From Spirochaetaceae bacterium (GTDB lineage: Bacteria > Spirochaetota > Spirochaetia > Treponematales > Treponemataceae), in NCBI GenBank assembly GCA_017416145.1, contig JAFQDD010000023.1, positions 149,181-213,180 of the forward strand: a stretch of DNA of 64,000 bases. The letters run 5' to 3'. The translations under genes were made by a program, and so were the position numbers. Position 1 is the first letter of the stretch, and the number at the start of each line of letters is the position of its first letter. Below are positions 1-8,628 of this stretch, piece after piece. The notes below the pieces were generated by a model, which worked only from the letters and a program-made list of their open reading frames with translations, made no database searches and was not told where the DNA came from.

Positions 1-738
1 AACTTTTCCAGCAAGACCAGCTTTGTCAAACTCTTCACGAAGAATAGCGTCTGCTTCACGTAAAGCGTTTAGTCTGTCTCTAGTGATTGCACCAAGACAG
101 CGAACACCAAGCCCTGGGCCTGGGAAAGGTTGTCTATAAACCATTCCGTGTGGTAATCCTAAAGCTTCACCAACAACCCGAACTTCGTCTTTGAAAAGTA
201 GACGAACTGGTTCTACAAGTTCAAACTGCATATCTTCTGGAAGACCACCAACATTGTGGTGAGCCTTTACACCGTCACTTTCAATAATATCTGGATAAAT
301 AGTTCCTTGAGCTAGGAAAGAAATACCTTCTAGTTTACGAGCTTCTTCATCAAAAACCTTAATAAATTCGCCACCAATGATTTTACGTTTTTTCTCTGGT
401 TCAGCCACATCTTTTAGCAAATCTAAGAAACGGTCGGAGGCATCAATGTAGATAAGGTTTGCATCAAGTTGTTTTCCAAAAACTTCTATAACTTGTTCAC
501 TTTCGCCTTTTCTCATAAGCCCGTGATTAACGTGAACACAAACCAATTGCTTGCCGATAGCCTTAATCAACAAAGCAGCTACAACAGAACTGTCTACACC
601 GCCAGAAAGAGCAAGTAAAACTTTTTTGTCTTTAACTTGTTCCCGAACTAAAGCAACTTGTTCATCAATAAATTTGTTTGCCAATTCTATGGTTGTAATT
701 CTAGCCATATCATCTGGTCTTTTACTAGGTAAATCCAT
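1..738 (-). CDS. guaA: GMP synthase, ATP-pyrophosphatase part (3' end outside window)
   Basis: Converts XMP to GMP in purine synthesis, using ATP and ammonia. The protein opens with a short leader and then the PP-loop [14 protein letters not shown], followed by the conserved [32 protein letters not shown] and [12 protein letters not shown] blocks, which are the ATP-pyrophosphatase and the start of the dimerisation domain. The usual N-terminal glutamine amidotransferase (about 190 residues) is missing and no such gene lies directly upstream in the window. I chose the ATG at 738 because AGAGG precedes it; an in-frame ATG at 780 would add 14 residues but has no ribosome-binding site. The amidotransferase may be encoded elsewhere, or ammonia may be used directly. 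The gene runs off the left edge. Confidence 0.93.
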   Translation of the reverse strand, partial: MDLPSKRPDDMARITTIELANKFIDEQVALVREQVKDKKVLLALSGGVDSSVVAALLIKAIGKQLVCVHVNHGLMRKGESEQVIEVFGKQLDANLIYIDASDRFLDLLKDVAEPEKKRKIIGGEFIKVFDEEARKLEGISFLAQGTIYPDIIESDGVKAHHNVGGLPEDMQFELVEPVRLLFKDEVRVVGEALGLPHGMVYRQPFPGPGLGVRCLGAITRDRLNALREADAILREEFDKAGLAGKV

Positions 739-850
739 TAACTCAAAACCTCTTTTTCTAAGTATAAATGATTTTACCATTTTTTATTTTTCTGTGAAAA
801 GTACTTTTTAAAATTTTTTTTTAGGATTTTTTATTTTTTTTATTATTCCA

Positions 851-2059
851 TTAGTAAATTTGGATTGCTAATCTCAATATTGACAAAGGATTATCCCCAA
901 TATACAATCCTTTTTCGACAGTTTCCCAACTAAATCCCACGCCAAAACCTAAAATACGAACTTCAGCTCCAATTGATGGATAACCACTTGTTAAACCACC
1001 CCGAATACAAAACACATTACCAACATTTAACTCAGCTCCAAGTCGTAAACTTTTCCAAAAATCACTATATCCTGTAAATATTTGGTTTATGTCGTACAAT
1101 TCAGCCGACAAGATACAAGAAGATTTCACTGTAAAAATCTCAAAGGGAAGATAAAAACCTGTTCCCAAATTTAGAACAATCTGTTTTTCTAATGGAACAA
1201 GTTTATCCCCAGGTCCAAAATAGTTTCCAAATAAATTTTTTGCACTAAATCCTATTCTGATTTCTGCCCCAGAATAGGGTTTCCCCAAAATCGAATAAAT
1301 TACTCCACAATCAATAGGCAAACTATAATAAGGATTGTCTACTGCATCTGAAACCAATTTTCCAATACTGATAGAACCTCCAGTAAGGGCATCCACATCA
1401 CTTCCGTTTAAGCCTTTTATCACAGCGATTTCTGGATGAAAGTTTACTCCCAAATCCAAACGATTTTTCTCGGTGCTAAAAACCTTCCAGCCATAAGCCA
1501 GTGGAAAATTTACAGACATTTTAATATATCCTTCTGTACCCAAGGGAAAGGGTTTCCCGGTTAGAAATACAGATAGTCCGCCGTGAATTCCAACTCCCAA
1601 ATTTATCTTTTGTGGTGTAAACCCAAATCCAAAACCAAGTGCCGCCCCAACTCCACTTGATGTAATCAATTCTTTTGCATTTATCAAAATTGTACCAACA
1701 GGATTTTCTGATTTTGTAATCCCAGTTAAAATTGGAACAATATATTCTGGTCGAAAATAGGAATCCCCAGAAAATCCTATAAAAATAGATTCTTTGTGAT
1801 TTTGGATTTTTCTAGACAATCCCGCCGGATTAAACAGCAAACTCTCAAAATTACCAGGGAAAACTGTGCCAGTACCACCCATACCAGAAACTCGGATAGT
1901 ATTGTAAATCGCATCATTTTCCCGTTCATAAATGCTAGAATCGAAATTTTCACCATAAACACTTTGGAAAAATCCAGCTATTACACAAAAAAAGAAAATT
2001 TGCTTTTTTATTGGCCTTTTTTGATTTCCAAAAATCCTACCTAAAAACACATTTTTCAT
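851..2059 (-). CDS. Outer-membrane beta-barrel, UPF0164/PorV-like
   Basis: A 402-residue exported protein with a signal peptide (hydrophobic core FFFCVIAGFFQSVYG) followed by the motif RVSGMGGTGTVFPGN...LLFNPAGLS. That glycine-rich block with an asparagine-proline-alanine is typical of UPF0164/FadL-PorV-type barrels, which are numerous in treponemes. The rest alternates short amphipathic strands with glycine- and aromatic-rich turns. ATG at 2059 is preferred over TTG at 2068, because GGAGG lies 10 bases before the ATG. Its ATGA overlaps the stop of the upstream lipoprotein gene, so the two are translationally coupled and may form one envelope unit. The substrate is unknown; fatty-acid or hydrophobic transport is only a family-level guess. 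Confidence 0.75.
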   Translation of the reverse strand: MKNVFLGRIFGNQKRPIKKQIFFFCVIAGFFQSVYGENFDSSIYERENDAIYNTIRVSGMGGTGTVFPGNFESLLFNPAGLSRKIQNHKESIFIGFSGDSYFRPEYIVPILTGITKSENPVGTILINAKELITSSGVGAALGFGFGFTPQKINLGVGIHGGLSVFLTGKPFPLGTEGYIKMSVNFPLAYGWKVFSTEKNRLDLGVNFHPEIAVIKGLNGSDVDALTGGSISIGKLVSDAVDNPYYSLPIDCGVIYSILGKPYSGAEIRIGFSAKNLFGNYFGPGDKLVPLEKQIVLNLGTGFYLPFEIFTVKSSCILSAELYDINQIFTGYSDFWKSLRLGAELNVGNVFCIRGGLTSGYPSIGAEVRILGFGVGFSWETVEKGLYIGDNPLSILRLAIQIY

Positions 2060-2934
2060 TTTGCCCAAGCCTCCAAAACTTTTATAGCTGCCTTTGCAAG
2101 ATTTAGATATCCAGCATTTCCAGCTATTTTTTCAAGAATGTTTGCCTTTTCCAAAAGTTGATTTTTATAGGCAAGAGCTATATTAAGTCCAGTTTCCCCA
2201 AGTTTTTTTGGAATTTCTGTAAACAAATATGAAAGAATATTTGACACATCTTGTTTTTCAGCATTTACAAAAACTTCAGAAACATCTTCTGAAATATTTT
2301 TAATATCATCTGATGAAACATTCATAGCATCTTGTGTGCCAGAAATTACAGAGCTAACTAAACCGGAAACTAGGTATTTTTGCAAATCTCCACCAGAATA
2401 ACTTCCGTAAGTTGCAGAAATAGCTGCCACGTCATAATAAGCCGTTATCCGAAATAAATTGTAAAAACATTCTGAAATAACTTGTAAACCTTCTTGCAAG
2501 GGAAGGCTCACAGCTTTTTGGATGGGTTCTGTACAAGTGGCAAAAATAGAACTTGCTGTAATATCTTTTCCAGTTATTGCAAAAATAATTGGGTCTACAA
2601 GGTCATAAATCACAGCGTAAACCAAAGAATCAGTGTTAATTAAAATATCCACCGCAAAAGATGCAGCTTTTGTTATAGTGTCAGGATTTTTGCTAGAAGA
2701 AATAATATCATCAAGATTTGAAAGGATTTGCTCTCGCTCCGAATCAGTAAGCAACTTGTAAAACATTTGAGAATCGACATTTTTTTCCAATTCGGAAAGC
2801 AGTTTTGTCCCTGTAAAAGTTGTAATTTTTTCAGTATTTGGTTTATCCAATCCTTGAAAAACACTGTGATTTGGACAAGAAATAATAAATAAAATCAATA
2901 TTATTATTAAATAACTTTTTTTAATATGCCTCAT
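2056..2934 (-). CDS. Putative lipoprotein, unknown function
   Basis: A 292-residue protein that starts with a lysine-containing n-region, a long hydrophobic stretch and a lipobox ending FIISC, so it is probably a lipoprotein acylated at Cys20. The mature part is mostly predicted helix (many short leucine/isoleucine-rich segments, for example near KAASFAVDILINTDSLVYAV) and I recognise no domain. A good ribosome-binding site (AAAGGAGAG) precedes the ATG. It overlaps the following UPF0164-like barrel by ATGA, which suggests the two proteins work together at the outer membrane. Confidence 0.7.
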   Translation of the reverse strand: MRHIKKSYLIIILILFIISCPNHSVFQGLDKPNTEKITTFTGTKLLSELEKNVDSQMFYKLLTDSEREQILSNLDDIISSSKNPDTITKAASFAVDILINTDSLVYAVIYDLVDPIIFAITGKDITASSIFATCTEPIQKAVSLPLQEGLQVISECFYNLFRITAYYDVAAISATYGSYSGGDLQKYLVSGLVSSVISGTQDAMNVSSDDIKNISEDVSEVFVNAEKQDVSNILSYLFTEIPKKLGETGLNIALAYKNQLLEKANILEKIAGNAGYLNLAKAAIKVLEAWAK

Positions 2935-3010
2935 TTTGCTAATCTCTCCTTTTCACAAATTAGGCTTCACCTAAAATATAAGAATGAAAAAAAGAGAGGT
3001 CAACAAAGAA

Positions 3011-3040
3011 AAAAATCCCAAGCACAAGTACTCGGGATTT
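3011..3040 (-). terminator. Rho-independent terminator after the coiled-coil gene
   Basis: Inverted repeat AAATCCC...GGGATTT whose inner part also pairs (with a G-T pair), followed on the minus strand by a T-rich run. It lies just downstream of the stop at 3076 and separates that operon from the lipoprotein/barrel pair. Confidence 0.7.
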
Positions 3041-3075
3041 CTTATTTTATAGCAATTTGTCGATTTCGTAGAATA

Positions 3076-4203
3076 TTAAGCCTTTGAAGAATCTGTTTCA
3101 GCCTTTGCTTCTTCTTCCAAAACTGTTCGCTTCTCAACCAAAGTCTTTTTTGCATCCTCAGCTTCAGCAAGTCGCTTAGAAAGATTTTCGTTTCGCTCAG
3201 AAAGTTCTGCAATTTTTGCCTTATTTTCGCTTATTTCTTCATTTATGGTTTCTACATTTTTTTCAGCAGCTTCGATTTGTCCAGAAAGTTGCACAATTTC
3301 GCATTTTCTATTAACAATCTTTAACTGTTTTTTCAAATCTAAAACCTTGTTTAACTCTTCTTCAAATCCTTTAGGAAATTCCACCAAAACTTCTGCATCT
3401 CTTGTCACATATTGTTTGTCAAAAACGTGACCAAGTTGATTTGCAACACTATTTAATTTTCCAGAAAGTTCTTCGATTTGTTGCTTTAGCTTATTCTCCT
3501 TTTCCATAGAATTAAGCTTTTCTTTTGATTTTGCTATTTCATCAGACAAAAGACTTATTCGCTTTGTTGAAGTTTCAATAGCAGTTTTGATATTTGCACA
3601 CTCTATGTAACTTTCTCCGCCAGTTTCTGGAGTAATTACACCATTTTCCAAACAAACTTTTGCACCCTTTTTAAGGGCTTCTTCTTTTTTCTTTGTATGA
3701 GAAGACAAAGACATATTTAGTCCAGCAACCTTTGTTTGAGTCATCAATTTTGAGAAAAACCCTTGTTTTTCCATTTCTTGCTTCAAAATTTCTTTTTGAA
3801 TGTTAATATCTTCAATATTTTTAATTTCTTGATTGATTTCTGCATAATGAATACCAAAAGTTGATGTTAAATCTGAAGTATAATTTCCATACAAGGTGAT
3901 TCCCAAATCAAGAAGCATAGAATCAAGTTTTTTTTCGGCTTCAGCTATGGATTTTTTCTCAGTTGCAATTTCATCTTCAGCATCATCAATTGATTTTTCC
4001 AATTCCTTTGAAATTTCTAAATCTTTGTTTTTTGCTTCTAAATCACTTTGAATCGAAAAATATTCTGATTTTAACTCTGGTTCAATAGTTGTATTTGAAT
4101 CTTTGATAATTTTGTGTCCTATAAGAACTTCAATATCATACAATTCTGATTTTAATTCTTGATTTTGTTTGTTTAATTCTGAAAGTTCATTTGTATAACT
4201 CAT
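3076..4203 (-). CDS. Long coiled-coil protein, unknown function
   Basis: A 375-residue protein with no signal peptide and almost continuous heptad-like Glu/Lys/Leu patterning, notably residues 1-110 and 215-370 (for example NEEISENKAKIAELSERNENLSKRL). A less charged insert around residues 135-205 contains GFFSKLMTQTKVAGLNMS and two cysteines. It is probably a cytoplasmic filamentous or scaffold protein, but composition alone does not identify a family. A strong ribosome-binding site (AGGAGGG) fixes the ATG. It sits 42 bases after the membrane-protein gene, on the same strand, and is followed by a clear terminator, so it looks like the last gene of an operon starting at 6759. Confidence 0.7.
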   Translation of the reverse strand: MSYTNELSELNKQNQELKSELYDIEVLIGHKIIKDSNTTIEPELKSEYFSIQSDLEAKNKDLEISKELEKSIDDAEDEIATEKKSIAEAEKKLDSMLLDLGITLYGNYTSDLTSTFGIHYAEINQEIKNIEDINIQKEILKQEMEKQGFFSKLMTQTKVAGLNMSLSSHTKKKEEALKKGAKVCLENGVITPETGGESYIECANIKTAIETSTKRISLLSDEIAKSKEKLNSMEKENKLKQQIEELSGKLNSVANQLGHVFDKQYVTRDAEVLVEFPKGFEEELNKVLDLKKQLKIVNRKCEIVQLSGQIEAAEKNVETINEEISENKAKIAELSERNENLSKRLAEAEDAKKTLVEKRTVLEEEAKAETDSSKA

Positions 4204-4245
4204 ACGGCCCTCCTATATGTAAAATTTACTTTCGTAACAAATTTA

Positions 4246-5202
4246 CTAATTTTTTTTATCTTTGGATAGCAAAACTTTGTATTCTAATGGTAATGTTTGA
4301 GATAATAAACCACAACCACCCCAATCATATTTTATAATATTTTCCTTAAAAAATAAGTTTTTTACCGCTTGAGAAGTATAGGTATCCCCCAAAAACAAAA
4401 TCTCTTTGTTAGGATATTTTTTTTCAAGGAAATCCTTTACGCTTTTGATTTCCCGTTCTTTTTTTTGGATGTAAACATCAAGATTTTTTTCAAATTTTGA
4501 ATTATTGTAAACTTTTTGCATCCTAAGAGCAAAGGGTCGAATTAACTTGTTATCTAAAAACTTAGAATTATACTCCACATCATCTAAAAACAAATCCGCT
4601 GCAAAAACCTGATATCCTTCTCGAGCATATCCAGCTAACACCGGGGAAAAATCTTTGCTGTAACAAAACAAATCTGAAACATAAAGCAAAATTGGCTTTT
4701 CTGCGTCAATTCCAGAATCCCCAATATATTCGTACAAAGCCCCGTCAATGGAATCGAAAAACTGAGATTTTTCTGATAAGCCTTGAGTAGCAGAACCTGT
4801 TAATTGTGTTTTTTCGATAGTATATCCCTTGGTTGGAGTGTCCGAAACTGGTGCATAAATTATCAAGAAAACCGCCATGGCCACTGTGACCAAAGCTTCC
4901 ACAAAAGAAGCCACACTAAAATAAGCGTGATAATAATCAACGTATAAACCTTCTGCAAATCTTTGTAAAGCTCGATAGTTGGTAAAGAACACAACCAAAA
5001 CTAGCACAAAAATGCACAAAGAAAAAAGATTTGCTCCATAAGCAAACAAATAAAAAATTGCAAAAACTAGAGCAAAGGGAGCCGCCATAACAATAGAGTC
5101 TACTTTTGCTCGTTTATGTACCAAGAATCGCAAAGCAAGTAAAACAATCAAAGCACAAATTAAAAGGCCACCAACTAAAAATCCAGAAAAATATATTTGC
5201 AT
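4246..5202 (-). CDS. Membrane protein with degenerate alpha/beta-hydrolase-like domain
   Basis: A 318-residue protein with about four transmembrane helices in residues 1-125 and a soluble C-terminal half. The soluble part reads PILLYVSDLFCYSKDFSPVLAGYAREGYQVFAADL, which resembles the early strands of an alpha/beta hydrolase, and later ILFLGDTYTSQAV where a nucleophile elbow would be expected. That position has no GxSxG serine, so catalytic activity is doubtful. The start has GGTGG nearby. It follows the oxidoreductase-RNase H fusion by only 12 bases and precedes the coiled-coil gene, so the three are probably co-transcribed. Function unknown; the hydrolase resemblance is weak. Confidence 0.6.
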   Translation of the reverse strand: MQIYFSGFLVGGLLICALIVLLALRFLVHKRAKVDSIVMAAPFALVFAIFYLFAYGANLFSLCIFVLVLVVFFTNYRALQRFAEGLYVDYYHAYFSVASFVEALVTVAMAVFLIIYAPVSDTPTKGYTIEKTQLTGSATQGLSEKSQFFDSIDGALYEYIGDSGIDAEKPILLYVSDLFCYSKDFSPVLAGYAREGYQVFAADLFLDDVEYNSKFLDNKLIRPFALRMQKVYNNSKFEKNLDVYIQKKEREIKSVKDFLEKKYPNKEILFLGDTYTSQAVKNLFFKENIIKYDWGGCGLLSQTLPLEYKVLLSKDKKN

Positions 5203-5214
5203 AATTCCACCAAT

Positions 5215-6759
5215 TTACACATTTTTTGCAGCTGTAACAGCCAAATTATCACAAATTTCGTTATATTTGTTTCCAGCATGACCTTTTACCCATTGCCAAC
5301 TGATGTTTAACAAACTGGAAATTTCATCTAATTCAAGCCACAAATCCTTGTTCTTTACCGGTTCTTTGTTTGCTGTTCTCCAACCATTTTTCTTCCAAGC
5401 GTGAATCCAAGATTGAATACCATTTTTCACGTATTGGCTATCGGAAATCAAAGTAATATTAGCATTTTTCCAAAGTGGATTTTCAGCCACAGTTTCCAAA
5501 GCTTCAATGGCAGCCATCAATTCCATTCGGTTGTTTGTAGTTAGTTTTTCACCGCCGCTCAGTCTATGTTCTTCAGAATTGGCAAGAATAACAGCACCCC
5601 AGCCACCCTTACCTGGATTTTCAGAACAAGCACCGTCTGTGTAAATTGTGATATTTTCAACCATCACATCACTTGAAACAACTGGGGATTTTTCAGTTGC
5701 TGAAATTGTTTCTTCTTGAACAGATTTTTCTTCCTTTTCTGAAGAAGCAGCTTTTATCCCTGCCTCGAAAGGATAAACCAATTTCCATTGACCTCGTATT
5801 CCGTCCATCATTTCAAGCAAAAGCAAACTATCTTTGTGGGGATGAATCTTGCTCTCAATTTCCCCAGCCTCAAAACAGTTCATTGCTTCAACAAATTCGT
5901 ATTCATAACCATTTACATCAAAAGGATAATTTTCTTTTTCTATAATGGCTCCAGATTTATCCAAAATATTTATTTCTTCGCTATACCAAAAATGAGGCAC
6001 GTGAATTACGCCCTTTTCACCGATAATTCGAGCAGATTTAAAATGGTTTCCACATTCTGTATCAATACTACCAGTTAAAGTTGCATTAAAATCTGAAAAT
6101 CTAATAGAAATGGAATCTGAGGCATCAACGCCTGTTTCAGTTTTTCGACATAGCGACTTCACTTCCAAAATCTTAGATTTGTCGAAATTGATTAAAGACA
6201 AGGCATACATCAATGGATAAATTGTAACATCAAGCAAAGCACCCCCAGCCAAAGACATTTCATAAAGTCTAGAACCAGGTTTGTATGGAACATCAATACA
6301 AAAATCAGCGTAAAATCCTTTTACAGTACCAATTTTTCCACCAGCAACCAATTCCAAAACCCGTTTATAAGCTGGTTGAAACCGAGTCCACATTGCTTCC
6401 ATGAAAAAGAGCTTTTTTTTCCGAGAAAGACCAATCAATTCCAAAAGCTGATATTTGTTTACACAAGAAGGTTTTTCCACCACAACAGCTTTTCCACATT
6501 CCAAAGCCTTTTTAGAAAGTTCAAAGTGATTCATATGAGGTGTGGCAATATAAACAATTTGAACATCAGTATCCGCTAATAATTCATCATAAGAGCCATA
6601 AGCTTTTTGTATTTTAAACTCAGCAGCAAATTCGTGAGCTTTTTCTATTTTTCTTGCAGCACAAGCAACAATATTTGCTTTTTCCAAACTTTGCAAAGCT
6701 GGTAACACACTATGTGCAATATTCCCAGTCCCAATTATTCCCCAATTTATTTTTTCCAT
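5215..6759 (-). CDS. Gfo/Idh/MocA oxidoreductase fused to ribonuclease HI
   Basis: A single uninterrupted frame of 514 residues joins two unrelated enzymes. Residues 1 to about 325 are a Gfo/Idh/MocA-type NAD(P)-dependent dehydrogenase: WGIIGTGNIA (dinucleotide-binding loop), VVVEKPSC (the EKP motif) and MEAMWTRFQPAY. A Ser/Glu/Lys-rich linker (about 326-370) leads to a complete RNase HI domain: IYTDGACSENPGKGGWG, NNRMELMAAIEAL, LISDSQYVKNG, WVKGHAGNKYNEICDNLA, which supplies all four metal-binding acidic residues (D, E, D, D). ATG at 6759 (MEKINWG) is preferred to 6777 because the domain starts there, although no strong ribosome-binding site is visible at either. The RNase H half should cleave RNA in RNA-DNA hybrids; the substrate of the dehydrogenase half is unknown. 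Confidence 0.9.
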   Translation of the reverse strand: MEKINWGIIGTGNIAHSVLPALQSLEKANIVACAARKIEKAHEFAAEFKIQKAYGSYDELLADTDVQIVYIATPHMNHFELSKKALECGKAVVVEKPSCVNKYQLLELIGLSRKKKLFFMEAMWTRFQPAYKRVLELVAGGKIGTVKGFYADFCIDVPYKPGSRLYEMSLAGGALLDVTIYPLMYALSLINFDKSKILEVKSLCRKTETGVDASDSISIRFSDFNATLTGSIDTECGNHFKSARIIGEKGVIHVPHFWYSEEINILDKSGAIIEKENYPFDVNGYEYEFVEAMNCFEAGEIESKIHPHKDSLLLLEMMDGIRGQWKLVYPFEAGIKAASSEKEEKSVQEETISATEKSPVVSSDVMVENITIYTDGACSENPGKGGWGAVILANSEEHRLSGGEKLTTNNRMELMAAIEALETVAENPLWKNANITLISDSQYVKNGIQSWIHAWKKNGWRTANKEPVKNKDLWLELDEISSLLNISWQWVKGHAGNKYNEICDNLAVTAAKNV

Positions 6760-6847
6760 AATATAAGATTTTAACATATTCTACATATTTTGTGAATTTT
6801 ATGAGAGGAATATTGTGGAAAATCTAAGCTGTAATTTCTAAGATTTT

Positions 6848-7597
6848 TTATGGATTATCAAAAAAATCATCTAGATTTAAAAATTCTTTTTCTTCTGGTG
6901 TTGCAAGACTTTTTACTTCTTCAAGAAATTCAATTTTGCCTTTTACATCAAGTTTGCCATACATTTTGGAAAAAGTTCGCTTTACAGAACTTTCTGAAAC
7001 ATTTAAGTTTTGAGCCACAGAAAAATACTTGTAATCTTTAATTAACAATTTGATATAATTCATCTCTTGCTCAGAAAAAATATCCTTTAACGAGCCAATA
7101 GAAGACTTTTTTTTGCTTTTATAATACTGTCGAACATCATCGTGATAAAGCAAACTCATCATTGCCACAATAATTACAACCAAAATAGAATCAAGAATCA
7201 AATCAATTAACAAATGAGAGTTTTTCCGATATACATGAAAAAGAGCATATCCAAATCCCAGCACAAACACAACAACCTTAATCCATAAAAATTTTTTGAA
7301 AAACCCAACCTTTATAAAAATAGCAATTCCAACAAAAAACAAAACAGCTCCCACCGCATTTCCTGTGGACCAAACATATATTCCGCCCCAAAAAATGCTC
7401 AACAATCCAAAAACCCAAAGTGTTCTAGGCTTAATAATTACCCAAATGCACAAAAATGTTGAAATGATAGAAGGAATCAAAACGTGATTCAGCGTATTTT
7501 GTTTATGATTATAAAAAAGGTTGATACACCAGCAAAAAATGAAGAATATGCCTAATATCCGCCACAAGTTGTCATCAAGATTGGATTTTTTGCTCAT
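6848..7597 (-). CDS. Membrane-anchored LuxR-type regulator
   Basis: A 249-residue protein with several (about six) hydrophobic segments in residues 15-155, then a cytoplasmic C-terminus (about 175-235) that reads as a helix-turn-helix of LuxR/sigma-4 type: SEQEMNYIKLLIKDYKYFSV...LNVSESSVKRTFSKMYGKL. It is probably a one-component membrane regulator that senses something in the envelope and binds DNA directly. No response-regulator receiver domain or kinase gene is adjacent. No convincing ribosome-binding site is seen upstream of the ATG. Targets are unknown. Confidence 0.65.
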   Translation of the reverse strand: MSKKSNLDDNLWRILGIFFIFCWCINLFYNHKQNTLNHVLIPSIISTFLCIWVIIKPRTLWVFGLLSIFWGGIYVWSTGNAVGAVLFFVGIAIFIKVGFFKKFLWIKVVVFVLGFGYALFHVYRKNSHLLIDLILDSILVVIIVAMMSLLYHDDVRQYYKSKKKSSIGSLKDIFSEQEMNYIKLLIKDYKYFSVAQNLNVSESSVKRTFSKMYGKLDVKGKIEFLEEVKSLATPEEKEFLNLDDFFDNP

Positions 7598-7689
7598 ATT
7601 TACATTATGAAATATTTATTTTGTTTCTGTCAACAAGAACATAATATTTTAAAATATTTAAATTTGAAATGAGTTTTGTTTTTCCAATA

Positions 7690-8493
7690 CTATAAACCTA
7701 AAATCCTCTTTGCATTTAATCCTGCAATTTGATTTTTAGCTTTTTCTGGTAAATCAAGGGCATAAAGTTTTTCTAGCTCTGTTTTTCCACTACTCCAAGG
7801 TGAATCTGTGCCAAAAAGAACTTTCTCTGCTCCATGATTTTTTACAATCCGCAAAAATTGTTCACTTGAGTAAAAATCAAAGCCCATAGCCGTATCTAAA
7901 TAAATGTTTTTTCCGCATAATTCTTTTTCTACCAAGTCCCATTGTTGTGAGCCACCTAAATGAGCCGCCACAATTACGCCACCTTGCATAGAATCTGCAA
8001 TTTTTGCAAACTGTGCTGGAGATGTTTTATATGGCGGTGGATATGCTGGGTCAAATCCAGCGTGAAAAATCAAAATTAACCCTTTTGAAAGAGCATAATC
8101 GTAAATTTTCAAGAATCTATCTTCGTCAATCACAAAATTCTGGTATTCTGGATGAAATTTTATGCCTTTTAAACCAAGACTGACTACAAAATCAATTTGT
8201 TCTTTGTAATTTTCGCTATGAGGCCAAATGCCACCGAAACTTACAATTTGATTTTTATATTGATTTTGGATTTCTGCCACCCACAAATTTGTAGATTCAA
8301 CCTGACTTTCCTTTGTTACAACTGGTTGCAAAACAGAATAATCTATTTTCCAAGTGTTCATATTATTTAGCAAACCTGCCAAAGTTCCGTCACTAACTGG
8401 AGGATAAATCCCGCCACTTCCTTTTACAAGGCTTTCCACTGCCCTAGCTGCAATTTTTTCTGGCCAAATATGTGTGTGAAAATCAATAATCAT
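7690..8493 (-). CDS. Amidohydrolase family 2 (TIM-barrel metal-dependent hydrolase)
   Basis: A 267-residue cytoplasmic protein with the metal-binding start IIDFHTHIWPEK, then GIKFHPEYQ, FHAGFDPAY, AAHLGGSQQWD and FGTDSPWSSG, which together are the signature blocks of the amidohydrolase-2 (ACMSD/resorcylate decarboxylase-like) superfamily. The length is usual for the small members. The substrate cannot be told from sequence; members hydrolyse or decarboxylate diverse small molecules. It stands alone between the regulator gene and the divergent pyruvate kinase gene. Confidence 0.82.
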   Translation of the reverse strand: MIIDFHTHIWPEKIAARAVESLVKGSGGIYPPVSDGTLAGLLNNMNTWKIDYSVLQPVVTKESQVESTNLWVAEIQNQYKNQIVSFGGIWPHSENYKEQIDFVVSLGLKGIKFHPEYQNFVIDEDRFLKIYDYALSKGLILIFHAGFDPAYPPPYKTSPAQFAKIADSMQGGVIVAAHLGGSQQWDLVEKELCGKNIYLDTAMGFDFYSSEQFLRIVKNHGAEKVLFGTDSPWSSGKTELEKLYALDLPEKAKNQIAGLNAKRILGL

Positions 8494-8628
8494 AAATTTA
8501 TTTTATCAAAATATTTAGATTTTTGTCACGTTTTTTTTCTAATCTGATTACATTTTGTACTATTATGACATTGAACCATTTCCTGTCGCTGAAATTACTT
8601 CACTATTTCTCTTGTTTATGTTAATCTT

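Noticed and set aside
551..811. 86-residue plus-strand frame opposite guaA
   Set aside because: Antisense to the PP-loop region of guaA; no ribosome-binding site.
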